DNA of 64,000 bases from Magnolia sinica (lineage: Eukaryota > Streptophyta > Magnoliopsida > Magnoliales > Magnoliaceae), in NCBI RefSeq assembly GCF_029962835.1, contig NC_080584.1, positions 83,666,862 to 83,730,861 of the forward strand, read 5' to 3'. The position numbers and the translations under genes are program-made. How positions within the stretch are numbered: the stretch's first letter is position 1; every line of letters starts with the position of its first letter. Of this stretch, positions 20,401-32,010 are shown piece by piece. Under the pieces are notes generated by a model. It saw nothing but the letters and a program-made list of their open reading frames with translations. It was not told where the DNA came from and ran no database searches.

Positions 20401-21210
20401 CACGAAAGGTCGGACTTAAGCTCACCGACCATGGATCTAGGTCAGCCTGAGTTTTCGCACCGACCGGCTCTTCAGATCGCCGTGGCGGACCACACTCAAT
20501 TCAACGGTCACGAAACTCGATCGTCCACAAGCACTAGGATATGCATGGGCCAACCATCCTGATCGGAGGGTGAAATTGGGTCAGAATCCAACGGTCGAAT
20601 GCTTAAAATCGTCGCGCAAGCGACACGACTCAGATTTCATAAAAAGCTTATTAAATTCCAACCGTTCTCACACTCTTCACTCCGAACTCAACCAAATCGA
20701 CCCAGAACATCAGATCGACTTGATTTTCGAGGTGAAGACCAAGCCCAACTCAGTGACCGCAACAGCCTAAGATCATCGCCATCGGACTTTCGACGCGCGG
20801 TCTAGGTCCGATCCAGATCTTCCAAAAATTCCCCAGAACAACTGGATTTAGCGATGGATCCCAGATTTCAGAGTAACGTAGCGCTCACTAATCTACACGT
20901 TTAGAGCCATGCAGATACAATTTAAAGTGATTGATGCGAATTTCACAAGCAATCAAGTAGAGCGCTAATTACCCCAAAAACAACTACTTAAGGAAAGATT
21001 AGCACAAAAATTCTAAGGTCGTTACAGGTTAGCTTTCTACCTTGAGATTGGGTCGGGCGCCGAGGCCGACAGTCGTAGTTAGGATTTGTGGTTAGGACTT
21101 AAGGTGGCCTCGAAGGCCAGGTCGGTTCTCCAACTCTTCTCAGAGAGTTTCCTCTAGTGATCGCTCCACCATGTCTTGAACATCAGGTTAGTTTGCTCTT
21201 GCCTATAACA
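17448..21210 (-). mobile_element. 3' LTR of Tat-lineage gypsy element A, split by a solo LTR
   Basis: Read on the minus strand the LTR starts TGTTATAGGCAAGAGC (21210 leftwards) and ends near 17448 at TGTTGATG on the + strand. The LTR proper is 17448-17954 plus 21032-21210, about 690 bp. The 3.07-kb insert at 17955-21026 and its duplicated GGTTA account for the rest. The word GATGCCTAAGTTAGG (about 17575) is shared with the LTRs of element B at 39.1 and 45.2 kb, placing the two in related families. Confidence 0.75.
17955..21026 (-). mobile_element. solo LTR, 3072 bp, 5-bp target duplication GGTTA
   Basis: The element is bounded by TGTAACGCCCTGAAATTCGG and GGTCGTTACA, with 5'-TG...CA-3' ends. 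It is flanked by GGTTA on both sides (17950-17954 and 21027-21031). No gag or pol is present. On the minus strand a TATATATA (about 20290) precedes a CCCTAGCTCTC leader, giving the likely transcription direction. Ends of the TGTAAC-GCCC type and this length fit chromovirus (Tekay/Del-like) LTRs, though I cannot confirm the clade. It arose by LTR-LTR recombination after insertion into element A's 3' LTR. Confidence 0.85.
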
Positions 21211-21226
21211 GTTGCCCCCTACTTCC
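21211..21226 (-). other. polypurine tract of element A
   Basis: On the minus strand GGAAGTAGGGGGCAAC directly abuts the LTR start TGTTATAGG. Purine-rich DNA immediately upstream of the 3' LTR primes plus-strand synthesis in LTR retrotransposons. The same arrangement recurs on the + strand at 30239-30255. Confidence 0.75.
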
Positions 21227-21400
21227 GAGTTCGAATTTCGTGAGCTCGAGAAGTAGGTAGGTTGGAACTGATGTGTGGGCAAGATATTTTGAATTTGAAT
21301 GAGGCCAACACGCTTTCCAGGCATTTTTTAATCTGAAGGGCATAACCTTGTAGCAGTAGTGTCCCTTAACGGTAACAAAGGTTGTCTTTTACTTGTTACG

Positions 21401-22002
21401 CTAATTTATGACGATTTGATTGTAGCTTGAGTATGTGTCCATAAAGCTGAGGAACTCATGTCCAACCGTGCTGTCGACCAACTGGTTGATCCTCGGGAGA
21501 GAGAAGCTATCCTTTGGGCATGCTTTGTTTATGTTAGAGTAATCGACGTATACTTGCCATTTGTCGTTAGACTTCTTTATTGACACGACGTTCACTAGCC
21601 AGTCAGGATAGTAGACTTCTTCGATGAACCCAACCTTGAGGATTTTTCTCACCAATGGCTGTGGACCATCATCTCTGGGTCGATACTGGACATGTCCTGG
21701 TGCGACCAAGCGAAGATGTCAGCTTGTCGCTTCAGCAGGTTGATTTTATCCCGCTAATTTGGTTCCAATAATGACCTGACCTAAATCGTACGGGTTGGGT
21801 CGGCCTCGTAGAAGGGCACAGGGACGAGGTCTTCTACTGGTGATCCTCTGTCCATAAACTCATCCCTTAGATCCAGGGAGGTGATGGTCATTGTATGTTG
21901 TTACAATTTTGCTTAAATAGCATTGTCGAGCTTCATACTGGTTACCTTTGACCTAGTCGACGCCGTGCTCGATAGAGAACTTCATTGCGAGGTGGTATGA
22001 CG
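21401..22002 (-). pseudogene. gypsy protease-RT linker and start of reverse transcriptase (element A)
   Basis: Read on the minus strand it continues the protease as SYHLAMKF, then a linker, then ADIFAWSHQDMSSIDP and MMVH (the gypsy RT entry motif). After a frameshift near 21690 come GFIEEVYYPDWLVNVV, DYSNINKACPKDSFSLPRI and HEFLSFMDTYSSYNQI. Stops are present in the linker. The match ends at SYNQI, early in the RT, so the catalytic YxDD, RNase H and integrase are missing. The next recognised feature is the polypurine tract. Element A is therefore internally deleted from RT to near its 3' LTR. Confidence 0.88.
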
Positions 22003-23814
22003 TGTAACACCCCGAACTTTCTAAAACCCGAGTATTGAAAATTCTCAAGTGTTACCATAAAATTTAATTTAGTATATATATACATATGTATATCACCAAT
22101 TTATCCAATCCTAACCTTATATCTATTCTCTAACCTGAATTTGACTATTGATAATAATCTTCATCCATAGGTTAAGTCATTCGACCGTTGATTTTTAGGA
22201 CAAGATCATCATATATCAAAGTATTCTCACTTGTTCATCATAACTAACCGTTCAATCAACTATTCACCACTAGATAAAGATATATGACTGTCCACTTTAA
22301 GTTTGGATCACCCATCATGGTAAACTATCTGATCCCTATATCCGCTCATACACAATCGAATCGAGATGTTAATCCGTTCATCTTGATCACCACCTATAAA
22401 TATGTTTAACCCACTATTATGACTACAATTTGAGGAACTTACACATGTGAACAAGTCACTTGGATCTAACGGTATACATTTTTTAGCTCTTGATCACTCC
22501 AAAAATTTACTTGTATTCATCTGTTTACAAAACCGACCATACGACCACCTACACACATGATCAGAGTACTAATTATCAAGTTTTTCTATTTTTAACATAT
22601 CATCTAACCGTCCATCATATTTGGATCCGTCAAATGGGCCGCCTAAATATCAGAATAAACTGCTTAGTTTGAAGATCATAAGGTATATGCCACAACTATC
22701 CACTGACTTCTCTATTAGATATATGAAAGCATTGATTTAGACGTTGGGGCGGTATAGCCTATTAAAAAGGCATCTTGGTCATTTGTAAGCGATTAAGGCT
22801 CAAAATAAGGTGATGAAAAGATAATGAAAAATAAAGAATGTTTGTTAAATTTCAATGCATTTAGATGGTGTAGTCCGATATTACAGACGGTGGAAGTTGG
22901 AGAAATAAAATATGATAAAATCATAAATATTTAATGTCATTAACCTATACCCCTGAATTTTAGATCATATAGTTCTCATGATCCATTTCATGTGAAATTT
23001 TATACTATGCCTATTTATCATAAATTAACTATATACGTCGAAGTTTAGCCTTTAGATCATTGTAAAAGTGGCTCAATCGACAAATCAGCCTCTTAATTAT
23101 TGATTTTGATGTCCATTGAGTGAAAGGTCATGGGTAGTCGTAGTATGATATTTTTCTTTGTATGAACGACTTGAATTTTCTATTATATAGACCAAGTGTG
23201 GAATATGAGAACCCCACCTTGGTAGGCTTTTACTTAGCTGCCAAATTATGTATTTTAGGCTTACCAACTCTTTCTAAATCTAGAGCTTTCGATTGACCCA
23301 CATTACACCATCAATCATAAATTAAATTTGTACCATACTTTGGCTTCATATGATTACAATACCATACAAAATTTAGACCCTGATCTATGATCCTACACTG
23401 TTGACTGATGACCGCCTTAACTCCAATTCCTTCATTTTGGTGCAAAAGGTAAAATCTCATATTTAAGCCTTTTTCATCATCGATGAACCACTAACTTTTA
23501 TATCTAACCGTTTACCTATCCTAACTACACATTTCTCTCAAAATTGGGCCCTGATCATTAAGTGTGAAGTGTTAATTGAGATAAAGTTCGTTTTCGCACC
23601 TATTAGGAGAAATTTCAAGATGTGTCAATCTAAATTTTGAATCACCAAAAAAATCATATACCCTAACTCTATTCAATGACCCAGACACACTGGATAAATT
23701 AAATTTAAAGAAAAATCATTATAAAAATTCAAATTGGAGAAACCTAATTCAGGTGGGACGCCCACTCCTTCATAAAAGGAGTGTATGTCCCTTCTCCTTT
23801 ATAAAACGACTAAT

Positions 23815-23875
<61 letters not shown>

Positions 23876-25833
23876 AAGCCTAGACACCATCATCTTTTTC
23901 CTTCTCTACACGGATGGTGTGTCCCTCTTGCTCAAGCGATGTCGTGGTTCATCTAAAAGATTTCTTATATCAAGATCTACCTAGGGCTTAAATTTAAGGC
24001 TAAGGTGAGAGATTCCTTTAAGCTTACACTAATTTGAGTTGATAAGATTTATCTTATTTTGCATACTTTCATATTACTGTGATTTTTCATACAATTAATT
24101 GATGGATCGTTATGAATTAGTTATCCCTTTAAGAATTATGGTTAAGATATGATTTTAATTATACGTAATTTTTATGAATTTATGTAGGGTGATTGATACA
24201 AGCCTTTTCCTTTGCCAATTTTGAGAGCGACACGTGCTTCCATTCTATATTGAGTTGGCCTTTGATCTCCTCCCCTTTTTCTTGTTGAGTTAGCCTATTT
24301 GCTCCTCTTCTCTTTTATTGAGATAGCTTAATACTACTTTCCTCCTATATCGCTACTCTTGCACGCATGAACGACTATGATTGAATTCAAAGTTAAGCAG
24401 TCAATATTTGAATGGGCCCAATAATACTTTAGTGCTATCATTGTCATTGCCTCGCCCTTTCCAAACGAAGACAAAAGAATTTATAAGAGGTCCTAGTGTT
24501 TTTTGTATTTTACCATAATACTAGTTAACCACCATTTTCTCTAAGCACTTAGGCATCATATAAGACTATTCAAACATCCAAATCTTGGGTTGACGCTGTC
24601 TCCATTACATTGATGTCCTGCACAAGTGGCTGTTAGGGGGAGAGATGATATGCCTGTCATCAGTTCTGACACATCAGAAAATGTACACGCATCAAACATT
24701 AATTCAAATTAAACGGACTAAATTCTGCAGCCCACCATGGCAAAATTATAATTCCAAAATCAGATTGTTTGGACAGTCCTAACCTTTGATTTCTGAACAC
24801 TTGTTTTAGGATTAGATTTGGACCACTTTGGCTTCTTTTTTTTTTCTTTTTCATTTTAAACTCTCTAATAAAAATCCACCAACTGATGATCCAATCAGAT
24901 TAATTTTTTATTCAATGCAAATTTACACTGGTGTATCTCATAAGCGTCACGGCAGGGACTGAAGTCATGGTCAGTCTCTCAATAGAGGGATGTGACTGAA
25001 ATGACTGTCTACATTGCACCCCATGAATTTCATGGTAAAAAATGAAGTCTAGTCAATACGTCGATGGAGGGATGTGAATAAGATGGTTGTGTCAACGGCA
25101 CTGAAGTCAAAAATATTGTGTCGATTAAGGGATGGGATTGTAACAAGTAATAAGCTATTTAAAAAGTAAGATGCGTGCCTAGTTCAGATCGAGGAACCTT
25201 ATGTACGTGTTGAGATTTTATTGAAAGAATGTTGGTCCAGTGAATGAGTTGTTGTGACTCAATCTCAATACTATTATGAAAAATATGGACAAAAAATTAC
25301 ATTAATAAATTGTGATGGTTCATATGCATCCATTCACATAGTTTGCCAGGCATGCATTCAAATACATATTGGTCGCGCATACTAATACCACTCGCAGTGG
25401 TAGAGTATGAGATGTATCAAAACCCTCAATTATTCTTATAAATCTATTGAATTATTGTTAATTTTAAATGATAACCATCACTATGAGTAGGGCATTGACC
25501 CTCTCTAACCATATAGATGTTACGGTGAATCATATGTTGATGATAAGGATGATAATATTAATTCTATAAAAGATTCCATTGGATAAAGAAGAAGGATCAC
25601 ATCACGAATTGTTTTATTTATTTTTCGTTGTAACTTTGATAATGTAATAAGCTCCCATTGAGAGGGCATTAAAGAATTATTTGTACGCTTTTTAATCTAA
25701 TAGACTAATAAATACAATCGATTTTATTGTCGTGAATGGTTACATTCCTGAAGCATCTAAGTTTTACATTATTAACACCTGAAATTCTTGGGCACGAGTA
25801 TGTACTTAGGCTATGAAAATTCGAGATGTTACA
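22003..25833 (+). mobile_element. solo-LTR-like insertion, 3831 bp, inside the protease frame
   Basis: The ends are TGTAACACCCCGAAC and TTCGAGATGTTACA (TG...CA, with mirrored TGTAACA). It splits the protease between VVST and SYHLAMKF. Exactly five bases lie on each side at the expected duplication position (TGACG at 21998-22002, CGTAG at 25834-25838), but they differ. That fits either decay or recombination between two different insertions. A TTTATAAAA box at about 23798 with a following leader suggests + strand transcription. There is a (GA)n run at 23817-23869. No coding frame of note is present. Confidence 0.78.
23817..23869. repeat. (GA)n microsatellite
   Basis: A GA dinucleotide run of about 26 units lies just downstream of the TATA-like TTTATAAAA within the LTR. 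Confidence 0.95.
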
Positions 25834-26530
25834 CGTAGATACCACAGCTCTCAGGGAGTTAAGAGATGGTCTACCCAAGATTACATTGTACACTGATGGG
25901 CAGTCGACCACAAGGAAGTCGATCATGATAGTGTCCAGTTGATGCCTTCTCCGGTAGTGACTAGGAGTAATATGCTTTCTTTAGGAGTAATCTTTCCTCC
26001 CGCGAATCTGAGCAAGGGGGTGGGGATAGGCCGTAGCCTCGACCTTCCAACACCCATTTTGTACAAGGCGACGATGAATAGGATGTCGACCGAGCTCCTA
26101 GTATCGATCTGTATGCGATGTACCTTTTGGTTGACTGCAATTATAGTGACTACCAAAGCATCATCATGTGGACAATGTATTCCTCGGGTGTCCTCTTTTG
26201 TAAAGGTCAAGTTAAACGAACTCAGCCTTTACTCTTTCATGGCCTTGCTGGTGAGGTATACGTGGTGCTATATATTATTATTGTTCACATTTCGAGTGTG
26301 TGACTTAAGTATCAATTTGTATGCAATGCATCTTGTGGTTGACTGCAGTCATAGTGACTACCAAAGCATCATCATGTGGGCGATGGATTCCTCGAGTGTC
26401 CTCTTCTGTGAAGGTCAAGCTATACGAACTGAGCCTCTGCTCTTTCGTGGCCTTACTGGTGAGGTATACGTGGTTCTCTATATTATTATTATTCGCATTT
26501 CGAGTATGTGACTTGTGCGCTTTGTTTGAA
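25834..26530 (-). pseudogene. gypsy aspartic protease, with a 208-bp internal tandem duplication (element A)
   Basis: The minus-strand frame from 26210 reads DTRGIHCPHDDALVVT, QIDTRSSVDILF (active-site region; the usual D-N/T-G-S triad is altered to DTRSS), then LLRFAGGK. After a frameshift it continues FLVVDCPSVYNVILGRP and LRAVVST. The N-terminal part is present twice: blocks at about 26110-26290 and 26318-26500 match with a 208-bp offset. Since 208 is not a multiple of three, the duplication also shifts frame. The altered triad, the duplication and the inserted LTR make this nonfunctional. Confidence 0.88.
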
Positions 26531-26539
26531 TCTCCACCA

Positions 26540-27780
26540 CTAACTAATTCATTGAATATGGTTCGTATTTCACTAATTACCTCGTTGTGGTTTTGGTCAA
26601 CGGTTACTCGTCTCGCTTGTCAAGTCGTTCGCCTCTTCTCTTGTCGATAAACTCTTGTAGGTGTCCTTTTCGGATGAGGGACTCAATCTATTCTTTGAGG
26701 TCGAGACATTCCACAGTGCTATAACCATGGTCTTAGTGGAATTGATAATATTTCCATTTGTCTCTCTTCTCGATGTCGGCCTTCATCTTTCTGGAAATAC
26801 TTCAATATTCTTTTGTTGCGTATCTCCATGAGCACCTGCTCAAGGGTGGTTTTCAAAGGACTATATGAGTGGAATCGAATTTCTGATCATCGGCTTGTAC
26901 ACTGGCCTCTGCTCTGGTCATCAGCTTTTTTTCTTTTTATTGCTGACGGCGGGTGGCTCCTCTTCCTCTTTTTGTTTCCTTCCTTTATCTGTGATATTTA
27001 TGCTTCGATTCTCCCTCTGTGTGATCGTGAGGAGATCAGTTGAAGGCTTTCTCTTATATTTTTGCCTGATGAACTGTGTGACAAAAGCCTAGTTAAGATG
27101 GGCAAAGGATTTGCTAGATTTTGGCTTTAATTGTCTATACCATTTCTGTGCCACTCCCGACAAGGTAAGGGAGAACACTTTACACATTACAGGTTCTAAG
27201 GCTTCATGGAGTTCCATCCAGGCCTTGAAGGATTCGAGGTGTTCGGTTGGGTCTCCGGACCCAGCATAAGGAGTGATTTAGGGGCATCCAGAACCTGGAT
27301 GGGAGCGAGGATCGCATGATATCGTTAGTGAATGGAGGCTCGACCTCCTCCAGCATGGCCTCGACGAAGGCAGAGGCTTTGGCTCTACACGCTTGTTGAA
27401 CATCACCAAGCTGACCCTAAATCTCTCCGAGCACTGCCTCCCACGGGACTTCGCTTTCCACCACAACTTCGAGGGCCTTCCCACACCTCCTTTTCTCTAG
27501 GATATGGCACAGGTAAGACATAATGAGTATGGTCATTCCCACAATATGGGCGAGAGCCTGCCCATGCCGCAATGTGTGACCCTTCATCGTGTGTGGATCG
27601 TGAGGTCCCTGTGGAGGTTGGGATTGCTCGGTAGCTGTGACTACATCTACGCTATGATCGAGGAGTGGGTGCTACCTCTCCATTATCCTCATTATCCGAT
27701 CCATGTTGTCAGTCAAGACCTTAACCTGGTTTTCAAAGGAAATGAGTCGGCCTCCTTTGTTGCGAGACCACTAGTAAATA
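26540..27780 (-). pseudogene. gag remnant of gypsy element A
   Basis: Minus-strand segments in shifting frames give NMDRIMRIMER (about 27700), EAMLEEVEPPFTNDIM and PSRF (about 27300-27370), then TPYAGSGDPTEHLESFKAW, MCKVFSLTLSGVAQKWYRQL and KSSKSF (about 27110-27270). These follow the order of the Tat-lineage gag: PFT...IM, LPxRF, YDGSxDPxEHLESF, MCxxFxLTLxGxAxxWF. There are several stops and frameshifts. No 5' LTR was found upstream (27.8 kb and beyond), so the element is truncated there. Confidence 0.85.
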
Positions 27781-29690
27781 TTTTAGTTTTTCTTTTGTTT
27801 TTGAGTTAGCTATGACTAGCTAATCTCTTAGCTAATGCTAAGGGATGAAGCTTGTAATTATTCTTAATGTTTAGTTTACTTTGATTCAAATTTATATTAA
27901 AATTTCATTAATTATTAGTTTGAATGAAGGAATATTTTTAGTTTTCTATAATTTATTGTGTCTGCAATTATAGTAAATGATCGGGAAGCTTTTAATATCT
28001 TCTTACCTATTTTACAATTGTGTGATCTGAAAAATTCGTGATCTACCATCATCTATGGGCATGATAGATGCTTGAATTCTCTGCGATAATTGCATTGGTA
28101 TTTCATGAGGGAACTAAACTAATAAAAGTTTGAATTTTCTTTTAACTGCTCCATTATCCGATTGGATACATTAAGACTTTGATTCTTCCAATCTAGCTAT
28201 CATTGAATCAAGTAGATTAATATTGAGATTGCTACAAGTGGATTCTTGGATCCTTAGTCTTTTATGTTTATTAATTAAAACCTTTTTTCTTCATCATTAG
28301 ATTAAAAATATAGATGACATAGTTAGATTTAGATTAGTTCTAAACTTTGTTCCCCATTCCCTGTGGATTCGACCTCGGTCTCACCGAGTTATTACCATAG
28401 TGCATCCCTACACTTGAGGTTTTGAACAATAGTCATGTCTGTGTTCTTTTGGATTTTCCATTACTTGAGGCACCATTAAGGTATTCAAGATCGATTATCA
28501 TACAAATTCTGTCAGTGTTTTGGTTTTTTCTATGACCGCTCGTCCAAGCAATGACCTGAACAAGCCATTGCAATGACCTGAACAAGCCATATCAAGTGTT
28601 ATCAAAGTGTTGCTGACCTCGATGCCATTATGATGTTACCATCACTAAGCTTGTTGCCCTAATACATTGCCGATACCATCTTCCTAATCAGCGTTAACAT
28701 CTACTTAACTTAGCCATTCAGGTTGGTTCCTATTACTGGCCTTGCCACTGATATTATGACCCCTGTCACTATTAAAGATTAGAAATGCAATGAAAGAATA
28801 AAAGATTTTGATGGTCTAGGTCAACAAATTAGGCCTTATAGATCTCCACTTAGATATCTTCAAATTTATATAATTAAACAAAACACAAAAAATACATTTG
28901 ATCATTGATGTAAAAAATTGTTCGAATGCTAGTGAAGGATTCCTCATACATTTATCCTAAATATGGAAGGAGAGTGAATGCGCGAACGTGGGAGTGTGGA
29001 GATGAGAGAACCAATCTTTCCCAGACTCTTTCTTTTATTTGTCTCGATGACTTCGCTAAGGTTTTGGGCATCTAAAGGCTCTTATCTCTTCTTTGTGTCA
29101 TTTTCTTTGGATATGATTTTATTTATAAGGAGGAATTAAAGTTCAGGGTGAGACACCAATTATGGTGCCCTTCATACTTTTTTTAAAAAAAGTATTAATG
29201 TTAAAGGTAAACGAGGTCTCAAATCATGCTTTACTAACAAAGCCAATTATGGTGCCCATAATGCTTTGAACTTTAGTATTGTTCCATTATATCTAAATTC
29301 TGTAAGTCATAGTTACTCATGTACTTAAATCGACTCCATTCGTCCACCGAATATGGCTATACAAATTCCATACAAATTAAGTGATGGACCATAAAATCTC
29401 GATTGTTGGAAAGGAAATTCTCCAAAGTCTCCTTCCTCGATCTCGATCCCCGTAATCTACAGTAAAAAAGTCGGCCCTATTTTACTCGTCGCAACTAGGC
29501 TGTAATTTTTTTTCTTGACCAGACAACCTTTTCCAATCATGAAATGAAGTAGTCCATCTAAAATCAAAAGTCTCCCTGCATGGTCTTTACTAGCATGCTC
29601 TTACTTCATCTTTCCCTTAATATATAAATCATTGAATTTGGTGCTTTTTGATTTCATTGATTTATCAATGCTCTTAAATCCTTTTTGTAA
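27781..29690. other. unclassified repeat-like DNA
   Basis: No gene is recognised. Around 28355-28440 there is CCCTGTGGATTCGACCTCGG followed by TCACCGAGTTATTAC, wording I associate with leader or end regions of plant gypsy elements, so part of this may be another retroelement remnant. The rest is AT-rich with stops in all frames. Confidence 0.4.
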
Positions 29691-30400
29691 CGCTCATAGA
29701 AGAACACATACTAGAAAAGGGCTAAGTAACCAGACGATCCACACAATGAACAGAGAAGAACCAAAAGAAACAGAGAAGAATGGAGGTCGACATGGCTCGA
29801 ACTTCGCAAAACCAGTGAGCGGGAGAATGAGGGGGAAACCCCTATTTATAAGAATATCGAAAGTAGAGCATTTAATGCTAACACTACTTGCTAAGACATG
29901 AAAGGACACCTCAACGCACATTCTCCTCCACGTGGCAATATGGGGTTCACTTAGGACCCACGCTAATGAAGCAAGGACATGTGTCAGCTTGTGAGCTGTT
30001 GAAAACGTGAAACAACGATCACCACTCTTTGCATGACCCATTGTACGGAACCACTGTATTAATATTTTCCTCGATCACTGTAGCATGTGCTGTCTCTTTC
30101 CAATTCCTACCTTAATCATTAGGTGATAAATTTGAAGAACACATTTGGAACGAGTTGACCTCCTTTAGTTAGAAGTTCAAAATCTTCCGCTCATACGTCA
30201 GTTTAAATTTGCTTCCCGAGTTCATGAATATAAAATTTGGAAGTAGGGGACAACTGTTATAGGTAAAATTGAGCTCACCTGACATATGAAACACGTGGCA
30301 AAAAGACCTTAAGAGCAGATTCTCTGAACTACTAAAGGCCCAGAAAAGATGAGCTGAGCAAGGATACTCAATTACCAAGTCGAAACAGTTAACTCGGTTC
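29690..30400 (+). mobile_element. 3' end of a third Tat-like element (C), with polypurine tract and LTR start
   Basis: On the + strand TTTGGAAGTAGGGGACAAC (to 30254) abuts TGTTATAGGTAAAATTG, matching element A's polypurine tract and LTR start, which lie on the minus strand. Upstream TTCAAAATCTTCC and ATACGTCAGTTT match element A's pre-tract region too. On the opposite strand a TATAAATAGGGG (about 29839-29851) precedes a short open frame starting ATGTCGACC. That mirrors the antisense gene promoter of element B. The body and most of the LTR are gone. Confidence 0.72.
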
Positions 30401-30539
30401 GAAAAAGAAGTTCATCAATAAATCTGATTGCTTTTTTTGTTTTTTCTTTTGTTTTTGTTTTCTAAAATAGAAAAATGTTTGGTTCACCCTATTGAGGAAG
30501 TGCATTGCCTATGACCCTAAGCAAAGGATATTCCTGGCC

Positions 30540-31041
30540 GTGACAAATCCACTGGTGGTCGGTGCTCTATGGGCCCCACCATGATGTATGTGTTTAATCC
30601 ATTCCGTTCATCCATTTTTACAGATCATTTTATGCTTGATCCCAAAAATGAGGGGGATATAAATCTAAGGTGGACCACACCACAGGAAAACAATAGTGAT
30701 TGGATATCCACCATTAAAATCCTTCTAAAGCCCATTGTACTATTTATTTGACATCCAATCTGTTGATTAGATCATAGAGACCCAGATGAATGGAAAAAAT
30801 AAAGATTAGCTTGATCCAAAACTTTTATGGCCCCCAAAATGTTTTTAATGGTCGACGTCGATTCAACACTATTTTCCTGTAATGTGGTCCACTTGAGATT
30901 GGGATATACCTCATTTTTGGTCTCATACAATAAAATGATCTAGAAACATAGATGGACGACATGGATGAAACACATACATCATGGTGGGGCCCACATAACA
31001 CTGACCACCAATCATTGGCTGGTGGCAGGGGAGTAGCCAAT
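30540..31041. mobile_element. MITE, relative of 13008-13537, left end decayed
   Basis: The core GGGCCCCACCATGATGTATG (about 30570) and its mirror CATACATCATGGTGGGGCCC (about 30971) are both present. The right end GGCTGGTGGCAGGGGAGTAG and CCAATT matches the Mutator-type MITE. The corresponding left end is only ACTGGTGGTCGGTGC. No target duplication is visible. Confidence 0.7.
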
Positions 31042-31044
31042 TCA

Positions 31045-31515
31045 TTCTTGCGAACGCGGATGGGATACTGAGGTTTCCTGTGCAAGGATTATATGTGGAG
31101 CCAACTTAGATGTTTGTGAGAAATTCAACCCCTCTATCTGTTTTTTAAGCTCATCTTATGATGTGAGACCAAAAATGAGGAGGATCCAAAACTCAAGTGG
31201 GCCACACAAGAGGAAACAATGGAGATTTAGTGACCACTGTTGAAACATTTATATGGTAATAAAAGTTTTGTAACGGTCTTTTTTTTTTTTTCACTTTATC
31301 TTAGTGAAAATGACCTTATAAACGGTTTAGATGGCATATAAACAGCAAGGTGGAGCCTAAGAAGGTTTCAACGATATGCATTCCTTTCCCCACTGTTTCA
31401 TCTCCTATGGCCCACTTGAGTTTTGGATCCTCCTCATTTTTGGTGGCATGTTTTAAAATGATGTCGAATAAACCCCACCTAGAATCCTTGCGTTGGAACT
31501 TCATGCGAAAGGCTG
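31045..31515. mobile_element. MITE, relative of the GGAGGCGGATTTCC family
   Basis: The left part GGTTTCCTGTGCAAGGATT and ATGTTTGTGAGAAATTC, with its mirror CCACCTAGAATCCTTGCG and AAAGGCT at the right, follows the layout of the elements at 15273-16314. The mirrored middle blocks are CCAAAACTCAAGTGGGCC and GGCCCACTTGAGTTTTGG. No coding frame is present. Confidence 0.6.
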
Positions 31516-31526
31516 AGCAGTGAGAC

Positions 31527-32010
31527 TCGCTACTGAAGTGATGTCACCAAGTTCTGTGGGCCCTATCATTATGTATGTTTTGTATCCACGCCGTCCATCC
31601 ATTTGGAAAGATAATTTTAGGTAAAGGTTCAAAGAATGAGTCAAATCCAAAGCTCTAGTGGACCTCACTAGAGAAAACAGTGGGGAAAGTGATGCCTACT
31701 ATTAAAAACTTCAATAGGCCACAAAAGTTTTTGATTGAGCTAATATTTGTTTTTTTCCCTTCTTCCATGTCTGTGTTAACTTGTGAACATGTTGGATTTC
31801 AAATAAAAATCATGGTGAGCCTCAGGAAGGTTTCAACGGTAGGGATCAATCTCCCCACTGTTTTTTGTGGTGGGGTCAACTACATATTTGGATCTGCCTC
31901 CTTCTTTAACTTATGCCCTAAAATTATATCTCCAAATAGATGGATGGTGTAGATAAAGCACATACATCATAGTAGGCCCACGGAACTTGGTGATGTCACT
32001 TCGGTAGCGA
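31527..32010. mobile_element. MITE with 36-bp inverted ends
   Basis: The left end (31527-31562) and right end (31975-32010) are inverted repeats matching at 34 of 36 positions. They begin TCGCTACTGAAGTGATGTCA on the left and end with its mirror on the right. Further out, GTGAGAC (left) and GTCTCAC (right) may be the true termini, with a 10-bp deletion on one side. No ORF of interest is present. Confidence 0.8.
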
